From Pandoraea oxalativorans (GTDB lineage: Bacteria; Pseudomonadota; Gammaproteobacteria; Burkholderiales; Burkholderiaceae), in assembly GCF_000972785.3 (NCBI RefSeq), contig NZ_CP011253.3:4278001-4342000 (forward strand): a stretch of 64,000 nucleotides of DNA, read 5' to 3'. The first letter of the stretch is position 1; each line of letters opens with the position of its first letter. The translations under genes were made by a program, and so were the position numbers. A model generated the notes under the pieces. The model saw nothing but the letters and a program-made list of their open reading frames with translations, was not told the origin of the DNA and ran no database searches. Below are positions 17,309 to 27,305 of the stretch, in pieces.

Positions 17309-18586
17309 ATGAAGATCATGGTTGTCGGCTCGGGTGGCCGCGAACACGCGCTCGCGTGGAAGCTTGCCCAATCGCCGCGTATTCAACTGGTCTATGTCGC
17401 GCCGGGTAACGGTGGCACGGCGCTCGACGAGCGTCTGCGCAATGTGCCGATCAGCGATCCGAACGTGCTGGCCGAATTCGCCGCACGCGAAGGTATCGCA
17501 CTGACGGTCGTCGGCCCGGAAACGCCGCTTGCCGCCGGTATCGTCAACATCTTCCGCGCCCGTGGCCTGAAGATCTTCGGACCGACGAAGGAAGCCGCGC
17601 AGCTCGAATCGTCGAAGGACTTCGCCAAGGCGTTCATGAAGCGTCACGGCATTCCGACCGCCGATTACGAGACGTTTGCGGACGCGGCCGCCGCGCACGC
17701 TTACATCGACGCCAAGGGTGCGCCGATCGTCATCAAGGCCGACGGTCTGGCCGCCGGTAAGGGCGTGGTCGTGGCGATGTCGCTGGAAGAGGCGCACAAC
17801 GCCGTCGACATGATGCTCGCGGACAACAAGCTCGGCGACGCCGGTGCGCGCGTGGTGATCGAGGAATTCCTGCAAGGCGAAGAAGCCAGCTTCATCGTGA
17901 TGGTCGACGGCAAGAACGTGCTGCCGCTGGCCACGTCGCAGGATCACAAGCGTCTGCTGGACAACGATCAGGGCCCGAATACGGGCGGCATGGGCGCTTA
18001 CTCGCCCGCGCCGATCGTCACGCCGCAGATTCACGCGAAGGTAATGCGCGAGATCATTATGCCGACGGTGCGCGGCATGGAGACCGACGGCATTCGCTTC
18101 ACCGGCTTCCTCTACGCCGGTCTGATGATCGACGCCGACGGCAACGTCAAGACGCTCGAATTCAATTGCCGCATGGGCGACCCGGAAACGCAGCCGATCA
18201 TGGCGCGTCTGAAGGGCGACTTCTCGGTGGTGGTCGAACACGCGATTGCGGGCACGCTCGACAAGATCGAACTCGACTGGGATCGTCGTTATGCGCTGGG
18301 CGTGGTGCTAGCCGCGCATGGCTACCCGGACACGCCGCGCAAGGGCGACCGTATCTCGGAAGTCCCGGCAGAGACCGACGAATGCGTGACGTTCCACGCA
18401 GGCACGCAGCTCGAAGACAACGTGCTCAAGGTCACGGGCGGACGCGTGCTGTGCGTAGTCGGCCTGTCCGACACCGTACGCGGCGCGCAGAGCGTGGCGT
18501 ACCAGACCGTCAATCAGATCAGCTTCGACGGCATGCAGTATCGCCACGACATCGGCAACCGCGCACTCGCGCGCAAGACGGAGTAA
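17309..18586 (+). CDS. purD: Phosphoribosylamine--glycine ligase
   Basis: A 425-residue ATP-grasp enzyme of purine synthesis, joining glycine to 5-phosphoribosylamine to give GAR. The N-terminus MKIMVVGSGGREHALAWKLAQSP is diagnostic, VIKADGLAAGKGVVVA forms the ATP-grasp loop, and GPNTGGMGAYSPAPIVTP plus LEFNCRMGDPETQ complete the active site. The length is standard. It is translationally close to yebC (stop and start two bases apart) and is followed by a strong terminator, so yebC-purD is a two-gene unit with no other pur gene nearby. Confidence 0.98.
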   Translation: MKIMVVGSGGREHALAWKLAQSPRIQLVYVAPGNGGTALDERLRNVPISDPNVLAEFAAREGIALTVVGPETPLAAGIVNIFRARGLKIFGPTKEAAQLESSKDFAKAFMKRHGIPTADYETFADAAAAHAYIDAKGAPIVIKADGLAAGKGVVVAMSLEEAHNAVDMMLADNKLGDAGARVVIEEFLQGEEASFIVMVDGKNVLPLATSQDHKRLLDNDQGPNTGGMGAYSPAPIVTPQIHAKVMREIIMPTVRGMETDGIRFTGFLYAGLMIDADGNVKTLEFNCRMGDPETQPIMARLKGDFSVVVEHAIAGTLDKIELDWDRRYALGVVLAAHGYPDTPRKGDRISEVPAETDECVTFHAGTQLEDNVLKVTGGRVLCVVGLSDTVRGAQSVAYQTVNQISFDGMQYRHDIGNRALARKTE

Positions 18587-18634
18587 GTCGCCAGCGTCCG
18601 GCCCTTACGTTACTTCCGCCGGATCGCTTCGCCA

Positions 18635-18674
18635 CGGCCCGGGGAACATCGTGTTCCCCGGGCCGTTGTCTTTT
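18635..18674 (+). terminator. Intrinsic terminator after purD
   Basis: A perfect 13-bp stem (18635-18647 with 18653-18665) is followed by a T-rich tail. It closes the yebC-purD transcript 48 bp after the purD stop. Confidence 0.9.
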
Positions 18675-18886
18675 GGCGCAGGCGTCGGCGTCGTCCATCC
18701 CCCACCTTCCCTGCCCCCTCGATGGGCCGCCTCACATCTTCATTGCCCCGCGATTGACAAGCGCTGGGCAAATTGGCACGCTGGCGTCGCGTGACATCGA
18801 AGGTTTACCCCGAGAGCGCGCGGCCGGCCAGCCCCGGCGGCATTCATGCAGTTTTCCCGACAGACCCTCGCTCGACGGAGACTTAC

Positions 18887-19795
18887 ATGTTCGACCTCGA
18901 TAAGCTGGTCAACGATTATCTGGTGCCGTTCGGCCTGAAAATCGTGATGGCCGTCGTCATCTGGATCGTCGGTGGCATCGTCATCAATCTGCTGGCGCGG
19001 CTCGTTCGCAGCGCGATGAATCGCCGCCACATCGATCCCACCCTCGTTCGCTATACCGAATCGACGATGCGCATTGCCTTGCGTATCGCGCTGATCCTTT
19101 CCATTCTGAGTGTCTGCGGCATCGAAACAACGTCGTTCGCTGCCCTGCTTGCCGCCGCCGGTATCGCCATCGGGGCCGCCTGGTCCGGCCTGCTGTCGAA
19201 TTTCGCGTCGGGCATCTTCCTGATCGTGCTGCGTCCGTTCAAGTCCGGCGACATGATCAGCGCGGGCGGTGTGACGGGCGTGGTCGACGAGATCGGCCTG
19301 TTCGTCACCACGCTCACGACGGCAGACAACCTGCGCGTGTACGTCGGCAACACGAAGGTGTTCGGCGACAACATCACCGTGTACGACGCCAACGCCTTCA
19401 GGCGCGTGGATCTCACGGCGCAGCTCGCGCATACGGTAGACCTGAAGGACGCCGTGGCCCGCCTGAAGGCACGCGTCGCGCAGATTCCCAACGTGGTCGA
19501 GAAGCCTGCCGTGGACGTCGAGATTCTCGAGTTCAATCCGTCCGGGCCCGTGCTCGCGGTGCGGCCTTATTGCCACAACCGCGACTACTGGCAGGTCTAC
19601 TTCGACACCAACAAGGCGATTGCCGAAGTCGGCGGCACGGCCCACTGGCCGGTGCCCGCCACGCGGCAGATCCTCATGCCCCCACCGGGCGTGGCCGGAC
19701 CGGCGGTCGGCGGCACCAGCGCTGTGCCACCCATCGTGCCGGGCGCAGGGGGCACCGCGCCTGCCGGAACACTTCCGAACGCGCCGGCGCCCTGA
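18887..19795 (+). CDS. MscS-family mechanosensitive channel
   Basis: A 302-residue small-conductance mechanosensitive channel that opens under membrane tension to release solutes during osmotic downshock. Three N-terminal helices are visible, the third being the Gly/Ala-rich pore helix ALLAAAGIAIGAAWSGLLSNFASGIFL, followed by the cytoplasmic beta domain starting RPFKSGDMISAGGVTGVVDEIG. The C-terminal 40 residues are an unusual Pro/Gly/Ala-rich tail. The ATG at 18887 has CGGAG six bases upstream; the longer open frame upstream lacks family features. It is a single gene between purD and hemF. Confidence 0.95.
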   Translation: MFDLDKLVNDYLVPFGLKIVMAVVIWIVGGIVINLLARLVRSAMNRRHIDPTLVRYTESTMRIALRIALILSILSVCGIETTSFAALLAAAGIAIGAAWSGLLSNFASGIFLIVLRPFKSGDMISAGGVTGVVDEIGLFVTTLTTADNLRVYVGNTKVFGDNITVYDANAFRRVDLTAQLAHTVDLKDAVARLKARVAQIPNVVEKPAVDVEILEFNPSGPVLAVRPYCHNRDYWQVYFDTNKAIAEVGGTAHWPVPATRQILMPPPGVAGPAVGGTSAVPPIVPGAGGTAPAGTLPNAPAP

Positions 19796-19938
19796 AACGC
19801 CCGCGCCCCCTCCTTTGATTCAAGTCATTCGGGCGGCATCGGCACGCGGTGCCGCCCGCCCGCGTCTGCCCTCGTGCCGGTACAATCGCGGATAAAACCG
19901 CAATTTGCATACACAGACCACGCAAGGGACGTCACAGA

Positions 19939-20874
19939 ATGACAGCGCAAGACACCGCACCGGCGCCGGACACGGGCGCGGTACGCACGTATCTTCTCGG
20001 GCTTCAGGACCGCATTGTCGAGACGCTGGAGCGCCTGGACGGCAAACGCTTCTTCGTCGACGACTGGCAGCGTCCCGCCGACGGCGCGCTGCGTGGCGAC
20101 GGGCGTACCCGCGTGCTCGACGACGGTGACTTCTTCGAGCGCGGCGGCGTCAACTTCTCCCATGTGATCGGCGACAAGCTGCCTGCGTCGGCCAGCGCGT
20201 CGCGGCCCGAACTGGCCGGACGCGGCTTCGAAGCGCTCGGTGTCTCGCTGGTCCTGCATCCGCGTAATCCGTACTGCCCCACGGTGCACTTCAATGTGCG
20301 CATTCTGATCGCGACCGCGCCCGGCGAATTGCCCGCGTTCTGGTTCGGCGGCGGCATGGATCTCACGCCTTACTATGCGCACGAAGAAGACTGCCGACAT
20401 TTCCATCAGACGTGCAAGAACGCGCTCGATCCGTTCGACACCTCGTGGTATCCGCGCTTCAAGACGTGGTGCGACGAGTACTTCTATCTGAAGCACCGTC
20501 AGGAGCCGCGCGGCATCGGCGGCATCTTCTTCGACGACTTCTCCGGCGGTGGCTTCGACACCGGCTTTGCCGTCATGCAAAGCGTGGGCGATGCGTTCCT
20601 CGACGCATACGTTCCTATCGTCGAGCGCCGTCGCGGCATGCCGTATGGCGAACGCGAGCGCGATTTTCAGGCGCATCGCCGTGGCCGCTACGTCGAATTC
20701 AATTTGGTGTGGGATCGTGGCACGCACTTCGGCCTGCAATCGGGCGGACGCACCGAGGCGATTCTGATGTCGATGCCCCCGCTCGTGAAATGGCACTACG
20801 ACTGGAAGCCGGCGCCGGGCACGCCCGAAGAAAAGCTCTACACCGATTTCCTCGTGCGTCGCGAGTGGGTGTGA
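19939..20874 (+). CDS. hemF: Oxygen-dependent coproporphyrinogen III oxidase
   Basis: A 311-residue cytosolic enzyme of haem synthesis that uses O2 to turn coproporphyrinogen III into protoporphyrinogen IX. Conserved segments include [45 protein letters not shown] and a C-terminal [25 protein letters not shown] -10-like box lies near 19881. nadD begins 14 bp after the stop, so hemF heads a hemF-nadD-rsfS-rlmH operon. The start [10 protein letters not shown] gives the family length. Confidence 0.98.
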   Translation: MTAQDTAPAPDTGAVRTYLLGLQDRIVETLERLDGKRFFVDDWQRPADGALRGDGRTRVLDDGDFFERGGVNFSHVIGDKLPASASASRPELAGRGFEALGVSLVLHPRNPYCPTVHFNVRILIATAPGELPAFWFGGGMDLTPYYAHEEDCRHFHQTCKNALDPFDTSWYPRFKTWCDEYFYLKHRQEPRGIGGIFFDDFSGGGFDTGFAVMQSVGDAFLDAYVPIVERRRGMPYGERERDFQAHRRGRYVEFNLVWDRGTHFGLQSGGRTEAILMSMPPLVKWHYDWKPAPGTPEEKLYTDFLVRREWV

Positions 20875-20887
20875 AGGCTCTGCGCGC

Positions 20888-21619
20888 ATGACCCTCACCT
20901 CTGCTGCAGTACACGGCACCCCGGCCACCCCGTCCCTCCCAGCGCGCAAGCGTATCGGCGTGCTCGGCGGCACGTTCGATCCGATCCACACCGGCCATCT
21001 CGCGCTCGGCGCGCTGTTCGCGCGCACGCTCGCGCTGGACGAACTGGTGCTGATGCCCGCCGGGCAGCAGCCGCAGAAGCAAGGCAGCACGGCAGCCGAA
21101 CACCGGCTGGCGATGACCCGGCTTGCCTCAGAGGGGCTGGCGGCCGAACTGGCCGTCACCCATCCGTCGACGCAAGTGATCGTCAGCACGCGCGAAATCG
21201 AACGCGCCGGACCGAGTTACACCGTCGATACCTTGCGGGAAATGCGGCAGGACGTCGGGCCGGACGTGTCGCTCTCCCTGCTCATCGGTTCGGACCAACT
21301 GGTGCGGCTCGACACGTGGCACGCGTGGCGCGAACTGTTCGATTACGCCCATGTCTGTGCGGCGGCGCGCCCCGGTTTCAGTCGCGAAACGGCGTCCCCC
21401 GAACTGCGTCAGGTCTTCGCTGAACGGGAAAAGTCCGCGCTCGGGGTACAATCCACGCCATGCGGCGGCATCCTGATCGACGACTCACTGGCCGTCGACA
21501 TCTCCGCCACCGAGTTGCGCGCCATGCTGGCGCACGCGCGAGACACCGTCACACCCCCGGCAAACCTGCCCGAACCCGTGTGGCAGTACATCCGCACGCA
21601 ACACCTGTACCGTGCCTGA
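20888..21619 (+). CDS. nadD: Nicotinate-nucleotide adenylyltransferase
   Basis: A 243-residue NAD-synthesis enzyme that adenylates nicotinate mononucleotide. The nucleotidyltransferase signature RIGVLGGTFDPIHTGHLALG starts near residue 22, with the HxGH-type motif seen as HTGH, and the C-terminal DISATELRAML corresponds to the ISSTxIR motif. The first about 20 residues are an Ala/Pro/Thr-rich extension. AAGG lies upstream of the ATG. The stop is 61 bp before rsfS. The nadD-rsfS-rlmH order is widely conserved in proteobacteria. Confidence 0.97.
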   Translation: MTLTSAAVHGTPATPSLPARKRIGVLGGTFDPIHTGHLALGALFARTLALDELVLMPAGQQPQKQGSTAAEHRLAMTRLASEGLAAELAVTHPSTQVIVSTREIERAGPSYTVDTLREMRQDVGPDVSLSLLIGSDQLVRLDTWHAWRELFDYAHVCAAARPGFSRETASPELRQVFAEREKSALGVQSTPCGGILIDDSLAVDISATELRAMLAHARDTVTPPANLPEPVWQYIRTQHLYRA

Positions 21620-21680
21620 CGGCCCCACGGCAACTGCCGGGCCGCTATCTCGCACCCCTGTTTCACCAAATAAACGCACT

Positions 21681-22121
21681 ATGGATATTCGTAAACTTCA
21701 GCGCCTGATCGTCGACGCCCTCGAGGACGTCAAGGCCCAGGACATCAAGGTGTTCAACACCGAACACCTCACCGCCCTGTTCGAGCGCGTGATCATCGCG
21801 AGCGGCACGTCCAACCGCCAGACCAAGGCACTGGCCGCGAGCGTACGCGACAAGGTCAAGGCCGCTGGCGGCGACATCGTCAGCATGGAAGGCGAAGACG
21901 TGGGCGAATGGGTGCTGGTCGACACGGGCGACGCCATCGTGCACATCATGCAGCCAGCCCTGCGCCAGTACTACAACCTCGAAGAAATCTGGGGCGAGAA
22001 GCCCGTTCGCCTGAAGGCCGCCGGCACCAAGGCCGGTGCGAAGGCCAGCGCGGAAGACGAAGACGAGGAAGACGCGCCTGCGGCCACCCCGGCACCGGCC
22101 CGTCGCAAGGCCAGCAAGTAA
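21681..22121 (+). CDS. rsfS: Ribosomal silencing factor RsfS
   Basis: A 146-residue protein that binds L14 (uL14) on the large ribosomal subunit and blocks subunit joining when nutrients run short. The core MDIRKLQRLIVDALEDVKAQDIKVFNTEHLTALFERVIIASGTSNRQTKALA and the DTGDAIVHIMQPALRQYYNLEEIW segment are characteristic. Residues about 115-146 are an Ala/Glu/Lys-rich tail, longer than in E. coli. The frame is open upstream of 21681, but that Met gives the family start. It is followed by rlmH after 24 bp. Confidence 0.97.
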   Translation: MDIRKLQRLIVDALEDVKAQDIKVFNTEHLTALFERVIIASGTSNRQTKALAASVRDKVKAAGGDIVSMEGEDVGEWVLVDTGDAIVHIMQPALRQYYNLEEIWGEKPVRLKAAGTKAGAKASAEDEDEEDAPAATPAPARRKASK

Positions 22122-22145
22122 GACGCCGTACGCGATCCTGCCGAC

Positions 22146-22616
22146 ATGCGTCTGTTCATTCTCGGAGTCGGGCACAAGATGCCCGGCTGGATCGAGACCG
22201 CCTTCGCCGAGTACGCCAAGCGCATGCCGCCCGAGCTGCGCATCGAACTCAAGGAAATCAAGCCGGAGCAGCGCTCCAACTCCCGCACCGCCGAGACGGT
22301 CATGGCCGCCGAAGCGCAACGTATCGACGCGGCGCTGCCGCGCGGCTGTCGTCTCGTCTGTCTGGACGAACGCGGACAGGATCTCACCACCATGCGTCTG
22401 GCCCAGTCGCTCACCGTCTGGCAACAGGACGGGCGCGACGTGGCCTTCGTGATCGGCGGCGCAGACGGGCTCGATCCGACCCTCAAGTCGCGGGCCGACA
22501 CCCTCATCCGCCTGTCCAGCCTCACCCTGCCGCACGGCATGGTGCGCGTGCTGCTTGCCGAACAGCTCTATCGCGCGTGGAGCATCAACGCCAATCACCC
22601 CTACCATCGGGTCTGA
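22146..22616 (+). CDS. rlmH: 23S rRNA pseudouridine-1915 N3-methyltransferase
   Basis: A 156-residue SPOUT methyltransferase that modifies helix 69 of 23S rRNA. The N-terminus [28 protein letters not shown] and the knot region [13 protein letters not shown] are diagnostic, as is the end [15 protein letters not shown]. The length matches E. coli RlmH (155). It ends the hemF-nadD-rsfS-rlmH operon. In many relatives maf and rng follow directly, but here the ugp operon lies between. Confidence 0.98.
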   Translation: MRLFILGVGHKMPGWIETAFAEYAKRMPPELRIELKEIKPEQRSNSRTAETVMAAEAQRIDAALPRGCRLVCLDERGQDLTTMRLAQSLTVWQQDGRDVAFVIGGADGLDPTLKSRADTLIRLSSLTLPHGMVRVLLAEQLYRAWSINANHPYHRV

Positions 22617-22645
22617 CGGCGCCCTGTCGACGGGATGGCTGGCCA

Positions 22646-22675
22646 CGTGACATTGCGTGACTCTGCGTGACATCG
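22646..22675 (+). repeat. Three tandem 10-bp repeats (CGTGACNNNG)
   Basis: CGTGACATTG, CGTGACTCTG and CGTGACATCG follow each other without gaps at exactly one helical turn each. They sit between the rlmH stop and the Pho-box-like site. They could be regulator half-sites on one DNA face. The 10-bp period differs from the 11-bp Pho box unit. Function is unassigned. Confidence 0.5.
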
Positions 22676-22703
22676 GGTGCGCCGTCCTTGTATGACAAAA
22701 AAT

Positions 22704-22721
22704 AAGTCATCCATAAGTCAC
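22704..22721 (+). promoter_or_regulatory. Pho-box-like site upstream of ugpB
   Basis: AAGTCAT-CCAT-AAGTCAC fits the Pho box layout of two 7-bp half-sites separated by 4 bp (consensus CTGTCAT-N4-CTGTCAC), matching five of seven positions in each half. In E. coli the ugp operon is activated by PhoB under phosphate limitation, so the site makes sense here. It is 249 bp before the ugpB start, which implies a long leader or an additional promoter. Confidence 0.6.
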
Positions 22722-22860
22722 AAACGCTTTTTGCGGTGCAACGCAACGTTGTACCGGACTTTCCATGCCCCGCCGGGCCTTGCTGGACGGGGCACTTTGT
22801 GTCGTGTCAATCCCCCCGTTGCACTCGCGTGCAACACGCGTTGTGCACTGCGAATGGAAA

Positions 22861-22878
22861 TAACACGGCGACGTGTTA
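22861..22878. promoter_or_regulatory. Perfect palindrome TAACACG-GCGA-CGTGTTA
   Basis: Seven-base arms pair exactly around a 4-bp spacer, 92 bp before the ugpB start. This is the form of an operator for a dimeric helix-turn-helix regulator. No regulator gene is adjacent to name it. Confidence 0.5.
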
Positions 22879-22895
22879 GTCTACGCGGCGCTACA

Positions 22896-22910
22896 GTTCG
22901 CACCGCGAAC
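22896..22910. promoter_or_regulatory. Perfect palindrome GTTCGC-ACC-GCGAAC
   Basis: Six-base arms pair exactly around a 3-bp spacer, 60 bp before the ugpB start. The TTCG...CGAA core recalls GlpR operators of glycerol-3-phosphate genes, although the spacing is one base longer than the E. coli form. The GlpR suggestion is inference from the core and the substrate. Confidence 0.45.
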
Positions 22911-22969
22911 AAGTAGGGTCCACTCACACAATCAGACCCTTGACTTCTCGTGAACCCCCGGAGATTGGC

Positions 22970-24301
22970 ATGAAGCAACCTTCCCTGCGCACGTTCGCCC
23001 TGGCTGGCGTTGGCGCCGCACTGGCACTCGGCATGAGCACGTCGGCCTTGGCCGCCACGGAAATCCAATTCTGGCATTCGATGGAATCGGCCCTCGGCGA
23101 TCGCGTCAACCAGATCGCCGCCGACTTCAACGCATCGCAAAGCGACTACAAGATTGTCCCGATCTACAAGGGCAACTACGAGCAGGGGCTGGCCGCAGGG
23201 ATCGCCGCCTTCCGCGCCGGCAATGCGCCGGCCATTCTTCAGGTGTACGAAGTGGGCACCGCCACGATGATCGGCGCGAAGAAGGCCGTGAAGCCGGTGT
23301 GGCAAGTGATGAAGGACGCCGGTGAGACGTTCGACGAAAAGGCGTTCGTGCCCGCCATCGCCGGCTACTACGCCGACAGCAAGACCAACCACCTGATCTC
23401 GATGCCGTTCAACAGCTCGACGCCGGTGCTGTACTACAACAAGGACGCCTTCAAGAAGGCCGGTCTCGATCCGAACACCCCGCCGAAGACATGGGCCGAC
23501 GTGAACGCCGCTGCCGCGAAGCTGAAAGCTTCGGGCATGTCATGCGGTTTCACGATGGGCTGGCAAGGGTGGACGCAGCTTGAGAACTACAGCGCCTGGC
23601 ACGCCCTGCCGTACGCCACGAAGGATAACGGCTTCGGCGGCCTCGACGCCAAGCTGGAGTTCAACGGCCCGCAACAGGTCAAGCACATCCAGTTCCTGGC
23701 CGATATGGCCAAGAACGGAACGTTCACGTACGTGGGCCGCAAGGATGAAGTGACCTCGAAGTTCTACAGCGGCGACTGCGGTATCGCCATGACGACGTCG
23801 GGCGCGCTCGCCAACATCGGCAAGTACGCCAAGTTCAGCTACGGCGTGGGCATGATGCCGTACGACGCCGACGTGAAGGGCGCACCGCAAAACGCCATCA
23901 TCGGCGGCGCCAGCCTGTGGGTGCTCGCGGGCAAGTCGGCCACCGAGTACAAGGGCGTGGCCAAGTTCCTGAACTACCTCGCGTCGCCGCCCGTGGCCGC
24001 CAAGTGGCACCAGGACACTGGCTATCTGCCCGTCACCAAGGCGGCTTACGAGCTGACCGAGAAGCAAGGCTTCTACGCGAAGAACCCGGGTGCCGACACG
24101 GCCATCAAGCAGATGCTCAACAAGGACCCGCTGCCGTACACGCGCGGCCTGCGTCTGGGCAACATGCCGCAGATCCGTACGGTGGTCGACGAGGAACTCG
24201 AAGGCGTGTGGAGCGGCAAGCAAACGCCTAAGGCCGCGCTCGACAAGGCAGTCGAACGTGGCAACGACCTGCTGGCGCGCTTTGCAAAGCAGGGCAGCTA
24301 A
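22970..24301 (+). CDS. ugpB: sn-Glycerol-3-phosphate ABC transporter, substrate-binding protein
   Basis: A 443-residue periplasmic binding protein. The N-terminus [20 protein letters not shown] with ALA cleavage is a signal peptide, followed by [29 protein letters not shown], the UgpB opening. [26 protein letters not shown] and the C-terminal [26 protein letters not shown] are typical. It captures glycerol-3-phosphate or glycerophosphodiesters for import. CGGAG precedes the ATG at 22970. It heads ugpBAECQ and is separated from ugpA by a terminator-like hairpin, which would make it the most abundant subunit. Confidence 0.96.
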   Translation: MKQPSLRTFALAGVGAALALGMSTSALAATEIQFWHSMESALGDRVNQIAADFNASQSDYKIVPIYKGNYEQGLAAGIAAFRAGNAPAILQVYEVGTATMIGAKKAVKPVWQVMKDAGETFDEKAFVPAIAGYYADSKTNHLISMPFNSSTPVLYYNKDAFKKAGLDPNTPPKTWADVNAAAAKLKASGMSCGFTMGWQGWTQLENYSAWHALPYATKDNGFGGLDAKLEFNGPQQVKHIQFLADMAKNGTFTYVGRKDEVTSKFYSGDCGIAMTTSGALANIGKYAKFSYGVGMMPYDADVKGAPQNAIIGGASLWVLAGKSATEYKGVAKFLNYLASPPVAAKWHQDTGYLPVTKAAYELTEKQGFYAKNPGADTAIKQMLNKDPLPYTRGLRLGNMPQIRTVVDEELEGVWSGKQTPKAALDKAVERGNDLLARFAKQGS

Positions 24302-24419
24302 GTCGAATCAGCCGTCGATATGCAGTCGATAGGCGTTCGACGAACGCACGATAACGCACGCAATGCCGGGGCTTTTCCTGCATTTGCCGCGTGAATCGTG
24401 ACGTTACAATGACACCACC

Positions 24420-24456
24420 CCGGCTCGCGTGATACGCGGGCCGGTTTGGTTTTTTT
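24420..24456 (+). terminator. Terminator-like attenuator between ugpB and ugpA
   Basis: An 11-bp stem (24420-24430 with 24434-24444, one G-T wobble) has a GAT loop and is followed by TTTGG and seven T residues. It lies 14 bases before the ugpA start, so the remaining operon genes must be read through it. Partial termination here would raise ugpB expression over the permease genes, as in other binding-protein operons. Confidence 0.8.
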
Positions 24457-24469
24457 CGGTCACTACGTT

Positions 24470-25366
24470 ATGGCGCAAAATTCCAGAGAACGCCCCCGCT
24501 TCGGCACCGGCTGGCTGCCCTACGCGCTTGTCGCGCCGCAGCTCATCATCACGGCCCTGTTCTTCCTTTGGCCTGCGGGCGAGGCCCTGTGGCAATCCAC
24601 GTCGACGCAAGACGCCTTCGGCCTGTCGAGCGAATTCGTCGGGCTCGACAACTTCACCTCGCTGTGGGGCGATTCGCTCTATCTCGCTTCGTTCAAGACG
24701 ACGATGATTTTCAGCGGACTGGTCACCGTCTGCGGACTGCTCATCTCGCTGTTGCTCGCGGCGATGGCCGACCGGGTCACGCGCGGCAAGCGCCTCTATC
24801 AGACGCTGCTGATCTGGCCGTACGCCGTGGCACCCGCCATTGCCGCCGTGCTGTGGGCGTTCCTCTTCAATCCGAGTATCGGTCTGGTCACCTACGGCCT
24901 GGCGAAGGTCGGCATCGAGTGGAACCACGCGCTTAACGGCGGACAAGCGATGTTCCTCGTCGTGCTCGCCTCGATCTGGAAGCAGGTCAGCTACAACTTC
25001 CTGTTTTTCTACGCCGGGTTGCAGGCGATTCCGCGCTCGCTCGTGGAAGCCGCCGCGATTGACGGTGCAGGCCCGATCCGGCGCTTCTTCGGGCTGGTGC
25101 TGCCGCTGATTTCGCCGACGACGTTCTTCCTGCTCGTGGTCAACCTCGTGTACTCGTTCTTCGACACCTTCCCGGTGATCGATGCGGCCACCGGCGGCGG
25201 TCCGGGCCAGTCGACCATGACGCTGATCTACAAGATCTACTCGGAAGGCTTCAAGGGGCTCGACCTCGGCAGCTCGGCTGCCCAGTCGGTGGTGCTGATG
25301 GTCATCGTCATCGTGCTCACGGTCGTGCAGTTCCGCTTCATCGAACGCAAGGTGCAATACGCATGA
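24470..25366 (+). CDS. ugpA: sn-Glycerol-3-phosphate ABC transporter, permease UgpA
   Basis: A 298-residue inner-membrane permease of the MalF/UgpA type with about six helices. The cytoplasmic EAA loop reads [24 protein letters not shown] and contacts the ATPase. The region [28 protein letters not shown] is typical of UgpA. The Met at 24470 is chosen over an upstream TTG at 24446, because the TTG lies in the T-run of the attenuator. No strong ribosome site is visible, which fits lower expression than ugpB. ugpE overlaps its stop by four bases (ATGA). Confidence 0.96.
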   Translation: MAQNSRERPRFGTGWLPYALVAPQLIITALFFLWPAGEALWQSTSTQDAFGLSSEFVGLDNFTSLWGDSLYLASFKTTMIFSGLVTVCGLLISLLLAAMADRVTRGKRLYQTLLIWPYAVAPAIAAVLWAFLFNPSIGLVTYGLAKVGIEWNHALNGGQAMFLVVLASIWKQVSYNFLFFYAGLQAIPRSLVEAAAIDGAGPIRRFFGLVLPLISPTTFFLLVVNLVYSFFDTFPVIDAATGGGPGQSTMTLIYKIYSEGFKGLDLGSSAAQSVVLMVIVIVLTVVQFRFIERKVQYA

Positions 25367-26208
25367 TCGAGAACCGTCGCGGCCTGGATATCTTCTGCCA
25401 CGTCATGCTGATAATCGGCGTGCTGCTGGTGGTCTTCCCGCTCTACGTGGCGTTCGTCGCCGCCACCATGAACGAGAGCGAAGTCTTCAACGTTCCCCTG
25501 TCGCTCATTCCGAGCACGCACCTGCTCGAGAACCTCGCGACGGTGTGGAGCGCGGGCACCGGCAACGCTGCCATGCCCTTCGGACTGATGCTCGGCAACA
25601 GTCTTTTCATGGCGCTGGTCGTCACGATCGGCAAGATTTCGGTGTCGATCCTGTCGGCCTTCGCCATCGTGTATTTCCGCTTCCCGCTGCGTAATCTGTT
25701 CTTCTGGCTCATCTTCGTCACGCTGATGCTGCCGGTCGAAGTGCGGATTTTCCCGACGGTGCAGGGGATTTCGAGCCTCGGGCTCATCAACAGCTACGCC
25801 GGTCTCACGATCCCGCTGATCGCCTCGGCCACCGCCACGTTCCTGTTCCGTCAGTTCTTCATGACGCTGCCGGACGAGCTCGTCGAAGCCGCACGCATCG
25901 ACGGCGCAGGGCCGATGCGCTTCTTCTTCGACGTGGTGCTGCCGCTGTCGAAGACGAACATTGCAGCGCTGTTCGTCATCACCTTCATCTATGGCTGGAA
26001 TCAATACCTGTGGCCGATTCTGGTGACCAACGCGCCGGACATGACCACGGCGGTCGTGGGTATCAAGAGCATGATCGGCAGCGGCGACACCGCTACCCAA
26101 TGGCAACTCGTCATGAGCGCTACGTTGCTCGCCATGCTGCCGCCGCTCGCGGTGGTGCTGCTGATGCAACGCTGGTTCGTGCGCGGTCTGGTCGATTCGG
26201 ATAAGTAA
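25363..26208 (+). CDS. ugpE: sn-Glycerol-3-phosphate ABC transporter, permease UgpE
   Basis: A 281-residue MalG-like permease with six hydrophobic helices. The start [20 protein letters not shown] and the EAA loop [27 protein letters not shown] are characteristic, as is the late [15 protein letters not shown]. It forms the membrane channel with UgpA. Its ATG overlaps the ugpA stop (ATGA), implying translational coupling, and ugpC starts two bases after its own stop. Confidence 0.96.
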   Translation: MIENRRGLDIFCHVMLIIGVLLVVFPLYVAFVAATMNESEVFNVPLSLIPSTHLLENLATVWSAGTGNAAMPFGLMLGNSLFMALVVTIGKISVSILSAFAIVYFRFPLRNLFFWLIFVTLMLPVEVRIFPTVQGISSLGLINSYAGLTIPLIASATATFLFRQFFMTLPDELVEAARIDGAGPMRFFFDVVLPLSKTNIAALFVITFIYGWNQYLWPILVTNAPDMTTAVVGIKSMIGSGDTATQWQLVMSATLLAMLPPLAVVLLMQRWFVRGLVDSDK

Positions 26209-26210
26209 TC

Positions 26211-27305
26211 ATGGCAAATCTCAAACTCCATAGCGTCAAGAAAACCTACGACCAGAACAACTACGTGCTGCACGGTGTCGACATCGACATCGAAGACGGC
26301 GAGTTCGTGGTCATCGTCGGCCCGTCGGGCTGCGGCAAGTCGACGCTGCTGCGCATGGTCGCCGGCCTCGAATCGGTGAGCGAAGGCAGCATTCTGATCG
26401 GCTCGCAGGTCGTCAACCAGTTGGAGCCGAAGGATCGCAACATTGCGATGGTGTTCCAGAACTACGCGCTGTATCCGCACATGGACGTGCGCCAGAACAT
26501 GTCGTACGGCCTGAAGATTCGCGGCATCGACAAGAAGGCTATCGAAGAGCGCGTGCTCGCGGCGGCGCGCATTCTCGAACTCGAACCCCTGCTCGCGCGC
26601 AAGCCGCGCGAACTCTCGGGCGGTCAGCGTCAGCGCGTGGCCATGGGCCGCGCCATCGTGCGCGAGCCGGCCGTGTTCCTGTTCGACGAACCGCTCTCGA
26701 ACCTCGACGCCAAGCTGCGCGTGCAAATGCGTCTGGAGATTCAGCGTCTGCACAAGCGTCTGAAGACGACCAGCCTGTACGTCACGCACGATCAGGTCGA
26801 AGCCATGACGCTGGCCGATCGCGTGATCGTGATGAACAAGGGCTACGCCGAGCAGATCGGCACGCCGACCGACGTCTACGAGCGTCCGGCGTCGCTCTTC
26901 GTGGCGAGCTTCATGGGCTCGCCCGCGATGAACCTGCTCAAGGGCCGGGTCGATGCGGAAGGCCGTACGTTCGAAGTCGACGGCGGCCCGGCGCTGCGTC
27001 TGCCGCCGACGAGCATGGCCCACGCAGGGCGCGAACTCGTGCTTGGCGTGCGTCCGGAACATCTGGTGCCCGCAGAACAGCAGAACGGTCTGGGTGCGTT
27101 CGCCGCACAGACGAGCATCGTCGTCGATCAGCTCGAACTGCTCGGCGCGGACAATCTGCTGCACGGCCGCTGGGGCGAGCAAAACGTGACGGTGCGTCTG
27201 CCGCACGAGTTGCGTCCGGCGGCGGGTTCCGTCATGCCGCTGGCCATTTCCGCCAAGGCGCTGCATCTGTTCGATCCGTCGACGGGCAAGCGGGTGGAAG
27301 CATGA
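26211..27305 (+). CDS. ugpC: sn-Glycerol-3-phosphate ABC transporter, ATP-binding protein
   Basis: A 364-residue MalK-type ATPase that powers the transporter at the inner face of the membrane. Walker A is [12 protein letters not shown] (near 38-49), the Q-loop is in [12 protein letters not shown], the signature is [17 protein letters not shown], and Walker B is [16 protein letters not shown]. Residues after about 240 form the OB-fold regulatory domain (GVRPEHL motif). It overlaps ugpQ by four bases. The gene order BAEC-Q matches the E. coli ugp operon. Confidence 0.96.
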   Translation: MANLKLHSVKKTYDQNNYVLHGVDIDIEDGEFVVIVGPSGCGKSTLLRMVAGLESVSEGSILIGSQVVNQLEPKDRNIAMVFQNYALYPHMDVRQNMSYGLKIRGIDKKAIEERVLAAARILELEPLLARKPRELSGGQRQRVAMGRAIVREPAVFLFDEPLSNLDAKLRVQMRLEIQRLHKRLKTTSLYVTHDQVEAMTLADRVIVMNKGYAEQIGTPTDVYERPASLFVASFMGSPAMNLLKGRVDAEGRTFEVDGGPALRLPPTSMAHAGRELVLGVRPEHLVPAEQQNGLGAFAAQTSIVVDQLELLGADNLLHGRWGEQNVTVRLPHELRPAAGSVMPLAISAKALHLFDPSTGKRVEA

